DNA from: Dickeya fangzhongdai
GTDB lineage: Bacteria; Pseudomonadota; Gammaproteobacteria; Enterobacterales; Enterobacteriaceae
Direction of reading: 5' to 3'
Assembly: GCF_002812485.1 (NCBI RefSeq)
Contig: NZ_CP025003.1
Location: 3,472,001 to 3,536,000 of the forward strand
DNA length: 64,000 nt
In this document: in pieces, positions 18,419 to 26,431 of the stretch
Layout of the letters: the number at the start of each line of letters is the position of its first letter
Position numbering within the stretch: position 1 is the first letter of the stretch
Translations under genes and position numbers: made by a program
Notes under the pieces: generated by a model
The model's input: only the letters and a program-made list of their open reading frames with translations
Told to the model about the DNA's origin: nothing
Database searches by the model: none

Positions 18419-18441
18419 GTGGCCTGGCGCAATCAGGCCAC
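18419..18441 (+). terminator. Hairpin after EIIC gene
   Basis: An 8-bp stem GTGGCCTG / CAGGCCAC with a 7-nt loop, 10 bp after the EIIC stop. The T-run is missing, so it may be an attenuator between EIIC and the sensor gene. Confidence 0.5.
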
Positions 18442-18611
18442 CTATCTGTTTCAATAGCATCGCGCAGCACCCGCAGCGCGTAACACCGTTTTCCTGCGGC
18501 TCGCGAGCAATCGGCAACCTTTCCATCTGGCGATGGTATCTTTGCCCCCGACAGCCCCCCACAGGGTGATGCGGTATTTATCCTGTGCAACCATGACTGA
18601 CGGAACCCACC

Positions 18612-20225
18612 ATGTCCGAGGCCATAACCGCCGGCAGCGAGCCGAGCAGTTCTTATAAATATCAGATAATACTTTACTATTTCATCACCTCGCTGGCCGT
18701 GGTGGTGGTGACCGGCTGCGCTGTCTTTCTCGTTATCAGCAACCTGCTCTATAACGACGTGGCGGATAAATCCAAAAATCTGGCGCTGATCCTCTCGCAG
18801 GATTCCGCGCTTAAACAGGCGGTCAACAACCGGGATCAGGCGGCGCTGCGTAGCCTGATCGATCAGCGCTACGCCCGCAGCGATGCGGATTTTATTGTCA
18901 TCAGCGACACGGATAACATCCGCCTCTACCATCCCGACCCCGCTCAGGTGAACCTGGCCATCAAGGATATCGGCAACATCACCCTGCTGCGCGATGGGAA
19001 AAGCTATACCGTCAACAATACCGGCTATTCCGGCGCCTCGGTAAAAACGCGCGCGCCGTTTATTCTGGATGGAAAATATATCGGCTACGTGTCGGTCGGG
19101 TATACGGAAGCGCACCGCCGGGGTCTACTGGCGGACTATTTCTCCCCATTCTTCGGCCTGCTGATTTCCGTATTTATCCTGATCCTGCTGGGCGGCGTGT
19201 TTTCCTACCGCCTGCTGAAAAAACAGATGTCCGGCCTGACGCCGGAAATGATCAACTATAAATATCAGGTGCGCAGGGCTATTCTGCACGCCATTTACGA
19301 CGGCGTGATCGCCGTCAGCCCGGAAGGGCGCATCATCGCCATCAACAACGCCGCCAAAAAGATGCTCTCCATCGACCATCCCCACGGCCCGCTGACCGGA
19401 CACAAGATTACTGATTATGTGGTACCGGCCGATTTCTTCTTATCCGCCGAGCGTCAGGAGTGCCACGATGTGGACGTCGCCTTTAACGGTTCGACGTTTA
19501 TCGCCAACCGGACCATCATCCTCAATCAGCAGGATGAGTTTGCCGGTTTTGTGATCAGTCTAAGGGAAAAGACCAACGAAACCCTGATGACCCAGCAGGT
19601 CAACCACATTAAACATGAAAGCGAAGAACTGCGGGTGATCAGTCACGAATTCAAAAACCGGCTGGCCGTTATCTACGGTCTGATCCAGTTGGGAGAATAT
19701 GAGCGGGTCAGCCAGTACGTCGCGCAGGAGAATGCCCAGCTGCAGCAGTTTTATGATGCGATTATCAAATCCTTTCACTGCCCGTGCGTTGCCGGGTTGA
19801 TCCTCGGCAAAGTGGGGCGCGCGGGCGAACTGGGCATCGATCTGCGTATTGACCCGCTATCCTATTACACCGGAGCGGACGCGCCGCTGAGCGCCGAGGA
19901 GATGGCCTGCATCATCGGTAATCTGCTGGACAACGCGCTGGAAGCGACGGTGAAAACGCCCGCCCATCCCCAGTCGATCGAGCTGTATCTCAATGACAGC
20001 AGCGATGAAATCGTGCTATCGGTGCAGGATAATGGCCCAGGCCTCAGCCAGATAGCGGCGGAAACGCTGTTTGTGAAGGGCGCGACCAGCAAACCGGGCC
20101 GTCATCACGGCGTAGGGTTGTATCTGGTGCAGTCACTGGTGCAGAAAGCACGGGGCGAGTGTCTGGTCGATGCGGCCGACGATAACGGCGGTGCGGTTTT
20201 TTCAGTTTACATCCCCAAGATTTAA
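18612..20225 (+). CDS. Sensor histidine kinase of the CitA/DcuS family
   Basis: A 537-residue kinase with membrane segment 1 at about 19-46, a periplasmic sensing (PDC/sCache) domain at about 50-170 (SQDSALKQAVNNRD, DADFIVISDTDNIRLYHPDP), membrane segment 2 at about 174-203, a cytoplasmic PAS domain at about 215-310, H345 in ISHEFKNRLAVIYGLIQL as phospho-acceptor, and an ATP-binding region with NLLDNALEA (N441), DNGPGL and GVGLYLVQSL. The family senses citrate, fumarate or other small carboxylates outside the cell. The regulator gene follows after 23 bp. With the EIIC gene upstream this probably forms a ligand-induced transport system. The ligand cannot be read from the sequence. Confidence 0.9.
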   Translation: MSEAITAGSEPSSSYKYQIILYYFITSLAVVVVTGCAVFLVISNLLYNDVADKSKNLALILSQDSALKQAVNNRDQAALRSLIDQRYARSDADFIVISDTDNIRLYHPDPAQVNLAIKDIGNITLLRDGKSYTVNNTGYSGASVKTRAPFILDGKYIGYVSVGYTEAHRRGLLADYFSPFFGLLISVFILILLGGVFSYRLLKKQMSGLTPEMINYKYQVRRAILHAIYDGVIAVSPEGRIIAINNAAKKMLSIDHPHGPLTGHKITDYVVPADFFLSAERQECHDVDVAFNGSTFIANRTIILNQQDEFAGFVISLREKTNETLMTQQVNHIKHESEELRVISHEFKNRLAVIYGLIQLGEYERVSQYVAQENAQLQQFYDAIIKSFHCPCVAGLILGKVGRAGELGIDLRIDPLSYYTGADAPLSAEEMACIIGNLLDNALEATVKTPAHPQSIELYLNDSSDEIVLSVQDNGPGLSQIAAETLFVKGATSKPGRHHGVGLYLVQSLVQKARGECLVDAADDNGGAVFSVYIPKI

Positions 20226-20248
20226 CAAAGAGTTAGAAGATTGACGCT

Positions 20249-20941
20249 ATGGAAAACAAGATCAGCGTATTTTTGGTTGAAGATAATCACGACATGGCTT
20301 TCTTCATTGCCAGCTTCATCAAAAAACACCCAGAATTTCTGCTGTTAGGAAGCGCCGATACCCTTGCCGATGCCCGGATAGCCATCGCCGCCCAAAAACC
20401 CGATCTCGTGATGCTGGATAACTATCTGCCCGATGGCACGGGGATCGACATCATGAAACATCTGCGAACCACGCAGCCGGATATCGACGTCATTTTTATC
20501 ACCGCCGCCAACGACATCGACACGATTAAAACGGCGATACGCCACGGCGCCTGTGACTATCTGGTCAAACCGTTCATGCTGGAAAGGCTGGAAGAAGCGT
20601 TAAAAAACTATCTGATGTTCAACAGAAAGGTACGCCAGAAATCGCATCTGCCGCAGGAAGAGATCGACCGCGTGATACGTCAGTCAATCCCCTATAGCGC
20701 GCCGGCGGGATTCATCTACCCGAAAGGCATTGATGAACTGACGCTCAATCAGGTGCGAGCGGCATTTTCCGGCGAAAACGTGCAGCACACCGCCGACAGC
20801 CTGAGCGACACGATCGGCATCAGCAAATCCACCGCCCGACGCTACCTTGAATACTGCAAAAACATCAAACTGCTGGAAGCGCACATTCAGCACGGCACCG
20901 TCGGGCGCCCCCAGCGCTTTTACCGTCTGACATTCAATTAA
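20249..20941 (+). CDS. Response regulator of the CitB/DcuR family
   Basis: A 230-residue regulator with an N-terminal receiver domain (acidic pair E11-D12, phosphorylation site D57 in VMLDNYLPDGTG, T/K region with K107 in DYLVKPFM) and a C-terminal helix-turn-helix region of the CitB/DcuR type (TADSLSDTIGISKSTARRYLEYC). It lies 23 bp downstream of the kinase gene and is surely co-transcribed. Likely target: the EIIC gene upstream, by analogy with CitAB and DcuSR. Confidence 0.9.
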   Translation: MENKISVFLVEDNHDMAFFIASFIKKHPEFLLLGSADTLADARIAIAAQKPDLVMLDNYLPDGTGIDIMKHLRTTQPDIDVIFITAANDIDTIKTAIRHGACDYLVKPFMLERLEEALKNYLMFNRKVRQKSHLPQEEIDRVIRQSIPYSAPAGFIYPKGIDELTLNQVRAAFSGENVQHTADSLSDTIGISKSTARRYLEYCKNIKLLEAHIQHGTVGRPQRFYRLTFN

Positions 20942-20958
20942 CCGGCAACGCGCCGGTT
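20940..20958. terminator. Hairpin at the end of the regulator gene
   Basis: A 7-bp perfect stem AACCGGC / GCCGGTT with a 5-nt loop starts in the stop codon and separates the regulator gene from the converging HAL-family gene. The T-run is weak. Confidence 0.5.
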
Positions 20959-21031
20959 ACCTGCCCTCCCCCGGTCCCGCTATCGGTTATGCGGGCATGT
21001 CTGTATCGCTCTGCTTGCCCATTCGGCAGGG

Positions 21032-22534
21032 CTAGTCGTCCCAACAGAGATCCTGCTGCCGCAGCACCTGCACCGCGCTGGCGATATCCGGCGCCAGCCA
21101 GCGATCTTCCTGCCAGACGGCAACCTGCTGACGCAACAACCGCCACGCCCGGCGGGTGCCGACGCCGGCATTATCCGGGCCGAGAAAATCCAGCGCCTGC
21201 GCCGCCAGCAGATACTCGATCGCCAGCACGTGCCAGACGTTTTCCGCCAGCTTCAATAACTTGAGCACCGCCGGGGTGCCCATGCTGAGGTGATCTTCCT
21301 GCAGGCCGGAGGTGACAAAGTTATCCACCACCGCGGGCTGCGCCAACAGACGGTTCTCGCCGCAAAGCGAGGCAGCCACATACTGGGCGATCATCATGCC
21401 GGAATTCACCCCCGGCTGGGCGACCAGAAACGGCGGCAGCCCGCTCACCAGCGGATTGATCAGCCGGTCCAACCGGCGCTCCGCCACGCCCGCCAGCTCG
21501 CATAACGCCAGCGCCAGGCTGTCCGCCGCCAGCGCCACCGCTTCGCCATGCGGGTTCGCCTGCGACACCACCCGCCATTGTTCCGGCGTGCCCAGCACCA
21601 GCGGGTTATCGGTGGCGGCATTCAGCTCCATCTCGATGCGCTGCGCCGCCGACGCAAATTGATCGCGGCAGGCGCCGTGAATTTGGGGGATGGAGCGTAA
21701 ACTCAGCGCATCCTGCGTGCGAATGCCTTCGCTCTCGGCGATGATCCGGCTCCCGGCCAGCAGGGCGCGCACGCGCTGCCCGACCTGCTGAATGCCTGCG
21801 CTCGGTTTTAACGCCAGTACTTCAGGATCAAACGCCACGATCTGCCCGCGCAGCGCCTCAAAGCTCATCGCGCCGGTCACATCGGCCCAGTCCAGTTGCC
21901 GCGCGGCGTCATCCAGCGCCAGACAGGCGAGCCCGGTCATGCACGGCGTGCCGTTGACCAGCGACAGCCCGTCTTTCGCCCCCAGCGTCACCGGCGTGAC
22001 GCCAATGCGCTGCAACGCTTCCGGCGCAGGCAGCACCTGCCCTTGTAGTTCCACCTCGCCGACGCCGATCAGCGCCAGCCCGATGTGCGCCATATGGGTG
22101 AGATAGCCGACCGAGCCCTGCGACGGCACGCACGGCGTGGCGCCCTGATTCAGCAGCGTCAGCAGCGCCTGCACGATATCCGGTTGAATCCCCGACTTGC
22201 CGTGGCTGTAATTAGCGATCGCCGCGCACATGATGGCGCGGGTCTGTTCGACGGACAGCCGCGGCCCCACGCCGCAGGCGTGGCTCAGCAAGGTATTACG
22301 CGACAGCCGCGCCAGATCCGCCGTCGGCAAGGTCACATTGCATAACGCGCCCAGCCCGGTATTCACGCCATAGGCCAGCGTGTCGCTGTCCACAATCTGT
22401 TCGACGATACGCCGCGACTGACGCATACGCCGCCAGGCCGCATCGCTCAGGCTCAGACGCGCGCCGTGGCGCGCCACCTGCACCAGTTCATGCCAGACCA
22501 GCGGGGCGTCGCCCCAGCAAACTTCAGTGTGCAT
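21032..22534 (-). CDS. HAL/PAL-family protein lacking the MIO triad (HutH paralogue)
   Basis: A 500-residue protein homologous along its length to histidine ammonia-lyase, but the MIO motif is gone. Functional HutH reads [15 protein letters not shown]; here residues 140-150 read GSVGYLTHMAHI, three residues shorter, so no Ala-Ser-Gly triad can cyclise. Other active-site positions remain: Tyr55 in YGVNTGLG, His85 in LLSHACG, Asn194 in LVNGTP, Gln274 and Arg280 in RTQDALSLR, and LQEDHLSM near residue 410. The tyrosine of the QDPYS motif is Leu277 here. Last gene of an operon with a polar amino-acid ABC transporter, 9 bp after the ATPase gene. Classical ammonia-lyase chemistry looks impossible, so a binding, isomerase-like or regulatory role is possible. 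Reading frame intact, no sign of decay. The function is unknown. Confidence 0.9.
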   Translation of the reverse strand: MHTEVCWGDAPLVWHELVQVARHGARLSLSDAAWRRMRQSRRIVEQIVDSDTLAYGVNTGLGALCNVTLPTADLARLSRNTLLSHACGVGPRLSVEQTRAIMCAAIANYSHGKSGIQPDIVQALLTLLNQGATPCVPSQGSVGYLTHMAHIGLALIGVGEVELQGQVLPAPEALQRIGVTPVTLGAKDGLSLVNGTPCMTGLACLALDDAARQLDWADVTGAMSFEALRGQIVAFDPEVLALKPSAGIQQVGQRVRALLAGSRIIAESEGIRTQDALSLRSIPQIHGACRDQFASAAQRIEMELNAATDNPLVLGTPEQWRVVSQANPHGEAVALAADSLALALCELAGVAERRLDRLINPLVSGLPPFLVAQPGVNSGMMIAQYVAASLCGENRLLAQPAVVDNFVTSGLQEDHLSMGTPAVLKLLKLAENVWHVLAIEYLLAAQALDFLGPDNAGVGTRRAWRLLRQQVAVWQEDRWLAPDIASAVQVLRQQDLCWDD

Positions 22535-22543
22535 GTTGTCCTC

Positions 22544-23326
22544 CTACACGGTCTGGTGACTGGCGATAAATTGCTGAAAACGCGGCGAGCTGTCGCCGCC
22601 GAACATGGCATCGGGCGCGCCCTCGCAGTCAATCCGCCCCTGATGCATGAACACCACCCGGCTGGACACGTGGCGGGCGAATCCCATTTCATGGGTGACC
22701 ACCAGCATCGTGCGCCCCTCTTCGGCCAGCCCGCGCATCACTTTCAGCACGTCGCCGACCAGTTCCGGGTCCAGCGCCGAGGTCGGCTCATCGAACAGCA
22801 TGACGTCCGGCTCCATCGACAGCGCGCGGGCAATCGCCACCCGCTGCTGTTGACCGCCGGACAGCTGCGTCGGATAAAAATGCCGCCGTTCATACAACCC
22901 GACTTTCGCCAGCAGCGCCTCGGCCTGCCCGACGCACTCGGCGCGCGAACGTCTGAGGATATGCAACGGTCCTTCGATGACGTTTTGCAGCACCGTCATG
23001 TGGCTCCACAGATTGAAATTCTGGAACACCATCCCCAGCCGGGTGCGCAGCCGTTCCACCTGACGCCGGTCGGCCGCGACCTGATGGCCGAGTTTATGGC
23101 GCTTCATCAGGATCATTTCGCCGCTGACGGCGACCGTGCCGTCGTCCGGCGTTTCCAGCAGGTTGATGCAACGCAAAAAGGTGCTCTTGCCCGACCCGCT
23201 GGCGCCCAGCAGCGAAATCACCTCGCCTTTGCGCGCATCCAGCGAGATGCCCTTGAGCACCTCAAGCGCGCCGAATGATTTGCGGATATCGATCATCGAT
23301 AAGGTTATGGGGGCGGTTTTATTCAT
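22544..23326 (-). CDS. Polar amino-acid ABC transporter ATPase (HisP-like)
   Basis: A 260-residue ATPase with Walker A GASGSGKS, signature LSGGQQQR, Walker [17 protein letters not shown] and [15 protein letters not shown], typical of the HisP/GlnQ group. The start at 23326 ([19 protein letters not shown]) overlaps the 3' end of the permease gene by 8 bp; an in-frame extension of 26 codons lies inside that gene. Operon order is binding protein, permease, permease, ATPase, HAL-like protein. This importer serves basic or polar amino acids; histidine or a derivative is suggested by the HAL-like neighbour and the operator in front of the operon. Confidence 0.92.
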   Translation of the reverse strand: MNKTAPITLSMIDIRKSFGALEVLKGISLDARKGEVISLLGASGSGKSTFLRCINLLETPDDGTVAVSGEMILMKRHKLGHQVAADRRQVERLRTRLGMVFQNFNLWSHMTVLQNVIEGPLHILRRSRAECVGQAEALLAKVGLYERRHFYPTQLSGGQQQRVAIARALSMEPDVMLFDEPTSALDPELVGDVLKVMRGLAEEGRTMLVVTHEMGFARHVSSRVVFMHQGRIDCEGAPDAMFGGDSSPRFQQFIASHQTV

Positions 23327-24035
23327 GCTCTCTCCCGGGAGACGTCGGCACGGCGGCCAGATTCGGCGACAAGGCGCGTTCCAGCCAGGCAAACACCCTG
23401 ACAATAATGAAGTTCAGCAACAGGTAAATCAGCGCGGCGCAGACAAACACCTCCAGCGTGCGGTAGGTGCGCTGGATAATCTGTTGCGCCACGCCGGTGA
23501 CATCCCACACCGTGACCAGACTGGCCAGCGCGGTGGATTTGATCAGCAAAATCGCCTCGGTCGACCAGGCGGGCAGCGCGTGACGCAACGCGACCGGCGC
23601 GATGATGCGGCGCAGCAGCAGCCAGCGCGACATACCGCACGCCTGACCGGCTTCAATCTGCCCGGCGGGAATGGACAGCAGCGCGCCGCGCAGAATTTCC
23701 GCGGTATAACCGGCGGTGCACAGCGCCAGCGCCAGCACGGCGCAGCTGAAAGGGTCGCGCAGCACCGGCCAGAACAGGCTGTCGCGCACCGCGCTGAACT
23801 GCCCCAGCCCGTAATAGACCAGAAACAGCTGAATCAGCAACGGCGTACCGCGAAAGATCAGCATATACAAACGGGCAAACCCGCTCAGCGGCCAGACCGC
23901 GCTAACCCGCATCGCCACCAGCAGCACCGAGAGCACCGCCCCGACCGCGAACGAGGAAAAAAACAGCCCCAGCGTCACCGGCAGCGCCGACAGTAATCGC
24001 AGGAACGTCTGCGTCAGAAAGGCAATATCGATCAT
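23319..24035 (-). CDS. Polar amino-acid ABC transporter permease (HisM-like)
   Basis: A 238-residue membrane protein of the HisM/ArtM type with about five membrane spans and the EAA-like loop [28 protein letters not shown]. It overlaps the upstream permease gene by 4 bp (ATGA) and is followed by the ATPase gene with an overlap. With its sister permease it forms the heterodimeric channel. Confidence 0.9.
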   Translation of the reverse strand: MIDIAFLTQTFLRLLSALPVTLGLFFSSFAVGAVLSVLLVAMRVSAVWPLSGFARLYMLIFRGTPLLIQLFLVYYGLGQFSAVRDSLFWPVLRDPFSCAVLALALCTAGYTAEILRGALLSIPAGQIEAGQACGMSRWLLLRRIIAPVALRHALPAWSTEAILLIKSTALASLVTVWDVTGVAQQIIQRTYRTLEVFVCAALIYLLLNFIIVRVFAWLERALSPNLAAVPTSPGREHE

Positions 24036-24754
24036 GACTGCTCCTGAATCGCCTTACGGCGATAAGGCTGGGACAAGATCCGCTCCAGACGGGCAAACGC
24101 GGTATTGGAGAACACCGTCAGGATCAGATAGATCGCCGCCCCGGTGAGGTAGAACAGAAAATAGTCGCGGGTCGAGCCGGCCGCCATCTGGCTGGCGCGC
24201 ATCAGTTCGACAATGCCGGTTACCGAAACCAGCGCCGAATCCTTCAGGCTCATCTGCCAGACATTGGACAACCCCGGCAGGGCAAAGCGGATCACCTGCG
24301 GCAGCAGAATCCGCCACCCGATGCGCCAGCGCGGCATACCCATCGCGCTGGCGGCCTCAAGTTCGCCGCTATTCACGGCCAGACGCGCCGCGCGGTACAC
24401 CTCGCCCTGATACGACGCGGAAATCAGGCCGATCGCCAGCGCGCCGATCAGGAAAGGCGGCAGTTCGATAAATCCCTCGGCCCCGAACCAGCGCCCAACC
24501 TGCGTCAGCACGCCGGAACCGCCAAAATAGAACAGATAGATGATCAGCAGTTCCGGAATGCCGCGAAACACAATGGAATAAGTTTCCCCTGCCACGCGCC
24601 AGAGTCGGCGCGTGGACAGTTTGGCCGCGGCGACCGCGGCGCCGACCAAGGCGCCGATCAGCAACGCCTCCATCGTCAGGCACAAGGTGGTCAGCGCGGC
24701 CATCGCCAACAGGCCGCCCCACCCCTGATCGCTGAAATCTAACAGGGCCAGCAT
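24032..24754 (-). CDS. Polar amino-acid ABC transporter permease (HisQ-like)
   Basis: A 240-residue membrane protein of the HisQ type: GETYSIVFRGIPELLIIYLFYFG near residue 60, and the EAA loop LEAASAMGMPRWRIGWRILLPQVIRFALPGLSN near residue 150. 15 bp downstream of the binding protein gene, 4-bp overlap with the second permease gene. Confidence 0.9.
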   Translation of the reverse strand: MLALLDFSDQGWGGLLAMAALTTLCLTMEALLIGALVGAAVAAAKLSTRRLWRVAGETYSIVFRGIPELLIIYLFYFGGSGVLTQVGRWFGAEGFIELPPFLIGALAIGLISASYQGEVYRAARLAVNSGELEAASAMGMPRWRIGWRILLPQVIRFALPGLSNVWQMSLKDSALVSVTGIVELMRASQMAAGSTRDYFLFYLTGAAIYLILTVFSNTAFARLERILSQPYRRKAIQEQS

Positions 24755-24769
24755 AGCGTTTCCTCAGTC

Positions 24770-25627
24770 TCAGGGGGTGACGTCCGTTTTGAACCACTTC
24801 TCGCTGAGCGTTTTCACCGTTCCGTCCGCCAGCGCGGTCTTGATGGCCGCATCGAATTTGGCCTTCAGTTCCGGATCGCTTTTACGAAAGCCCAGTGCTT
24901 CCCCTTCTCCCCAGATAGGCCCGGTCAGTTGCGGACCGCCCAGCGTCAGGTTGCTGTTTTCCGGCTTGCTGAGGATGGAGTTGGCGAAGGTAACATCGTC
25001 AAACACCGCGTCGATGCGCCCGGCCTGCAAATCGAGAATGGCGTCGGCGGATGCGGTGTATTCGCGCACGGTGGCGACGTCCCGGAAGTAGGCGTCGATG
25101 AACGGCGTGTAGACGGTGCCGGAGGCGATACCGATGGTTTTGCCCTGCAACGCGCCGCGCAGGCCGGCGACCGCCGGCTTAATCTGGTCAGGATCATTCG
25201 CCAGTTTAATCATCGCTTTATCCGCCTCGACAGGCAGCGCCAGCTTGCCTTTGACGGTAATAAAGCTGGCCGGCGTGGACGCATACGGCAGGGAGAAATC
25301 CACCACCTGTTTGCGCTCCGGGGTAATCACGATGGCGTCCATCATCACATCGAACTTGCCGGCCTGCAGACCGGCGATCATGCCGTCCCAGTTTTGCACC
25401 ACCAGCTTGCACTGGAGGTTCATCCGCTGGCACAGGATCGTCATCAGTTCCGGCTCAAACCCGCCCAGCTTGCCGCCCGGCAAGGTCAGGTTCCAGGGTT
25501 CGTAACTGCCTTCCGTCGCGATAGTCACCGACTTCCACTCTTTGGCCTGCACGCCCGCGCTGAAGGCGGCCGACGCGCTCACTACACATAAGGCAATCAC
25601 AGGTAGAACCAATCCGCTCTTTTTCAT
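24770..25627 (-). CDS. Periplasmic amino-acid binding protein (SBP family 3)
   Basis: A 285-residue binding protein. The start at 25627 follows AGGGGGAAG and gives a signal peptide of about 28 residues (MKKSGLVLPVIALCVVSASAAF). The body has the family 3 signature TEGSYEPWNLTLPGGKLGGFEPELM, then DVMMDAIVITPERKQVVDFSLPY, and IGIASGTVYTPFIDAYF. It resembles the lysine/arginine/ornithine and histidine binding proteins; two Cys (TILCQRMNLQC) flank the region where HisJ-type proteins have a disulfide. First gene of the five-gene operon that ends with the HAL-like protein. Confidence 0.9.
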   Translation of the reverse strand: MKKSGLVLPVIALCVVSASAAFSAGVQAKEWKSVTIATEGSYEPWNLTLPGGKLGGFEPELMTILCQRMNLQCKLVVQNWDGMIAGLQAGKFDVMMDAIVITPERKQVVDFSLPYASTPASFITVKGKLALPVEADKAMIKLANDPDQIKPAVAGLRGALQGKTIGIASGTVYTPFIDAYFRDVATVREYTASADAILDLQAGRIDAVFDDVTFANSILSKPENSNLTLGGPQLTGPIWGEGEALGFRKSDPELKAKFDAAIKTALADGTVKTLSEKWFKTDVTP

Positions 25628-25664
25628 GTCTTCCCCCTGGTGTTTAACCGTCAAAGTAATTACA

Positions 25665-25674
25665 TGTATATACA
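25665..25674. promoter_or_regulatory. Possible HutC-type operator in front of the amino-acid transporter operon
   Basis: TGTATATACA is a perfect 10-bp palindrome, 38 bp upstream of the binding protein start. It keeps the core of HutC sites (TGTAT..ACA) but lacks the outer CTTG/CAAG arms, so it is weaker evidence than the other sites. Confidence 0.5.
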
Positions 25675-25882
25675 ACATCAATTAAGCAGCAAGATTCGGG
25701 CCATGATTGCGATTAGCAGGCCAATCTCAGCCGGTAAGTCCGGCCAATCCCGCCCGGCAGCGGCCGTCAGGGAATAACGGCGCATGGGGAAAACACATTC
25801 GACAGTGGGAAGACCGATTCGGGGCGGCACCGCACAACGGCGGTGCCCAATTGTTGTGCATCAGGGTGATGCACAGAGCAGA

Positions 25883-26431
25883 TTATCGTGCGTGGATCGT
25901 GGTCAGGAGCAAAACGGCGTTGTCGTCATCCGGCGTCCAGTCCACGCCTGAAGACCGCCACCAGACGCCGTCTCCGGCAGCCAGCCGATGTGCGCCGGAT
26001 CGCCAGTGCCCCGCCAGTACGTACGCCACACCGTCCGCCGCCGGCGTTTGCGCCGCCGTACCGTTGACGACCGCGATCTCCGCCCGGTAGCGACGGCGAT
26101 CGACCATGATATTGAAGTCCAGACTGACGCCGCCGCACAGCCGCGCCGTGATCGCCTGCTCGCCGGCGAAGGCGAACGGCTGATGCAGCGTCAGCCGGTG
26201 TCGCCAGTCTTCACCGCACAGCTCCACGCCGTCGCCGGACAACAGGGTAATCACCCGGTCTACGCCGGGAAAACTGGAAAAATCGCCGTCGCGCTCGATG
26301 GTGGCGATACTGGCGCGCCAGGCAAAATCGTCGCCGGGTTCGTCCGACGGTATCCGGCAGATTTCCCGGGTTTCGCCGCCGCCGTTTTTCCAGCGGCTGA
26401 CCGGCAGGGTATTAAGACTGAACGTTTGCAT
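25883..26431 (-). CDS. hutD: HutD family protein
   Basis: A 182-residue cupin-fold protein of the HutD family: WKNGGGETREICRIP near the start, FAWRASIATIERDGDFSSFPGVDRVITLLSG, and LDFNIMVDRR near residue 115. HutD is found in many hut clusters and is thought to limit hut expression or bind a pathway metabolite (reported in Pseudomonas); its chemistry is unclear. The ATG overlaps the hutF stop (TGATG), so the two are translationally coupled. Confidence 0.9.
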   Translation of the reverse strand: MQTFSLNTLPVSRWKNGGGETREICRIPSDEPGDDFAWRASIATIERDGDFSSFPGVDRVITLLSGDGVELCGEDWRHRLTLHQPFAFAGEQAITARLCGGVSLDFNIMVDRRRYRAEIAVVNGTAAQTPAADGVAYVLAGHWRSGAHRLAAGDGVWWRSSGVDWTPDDDNAVLLLTTIHAR

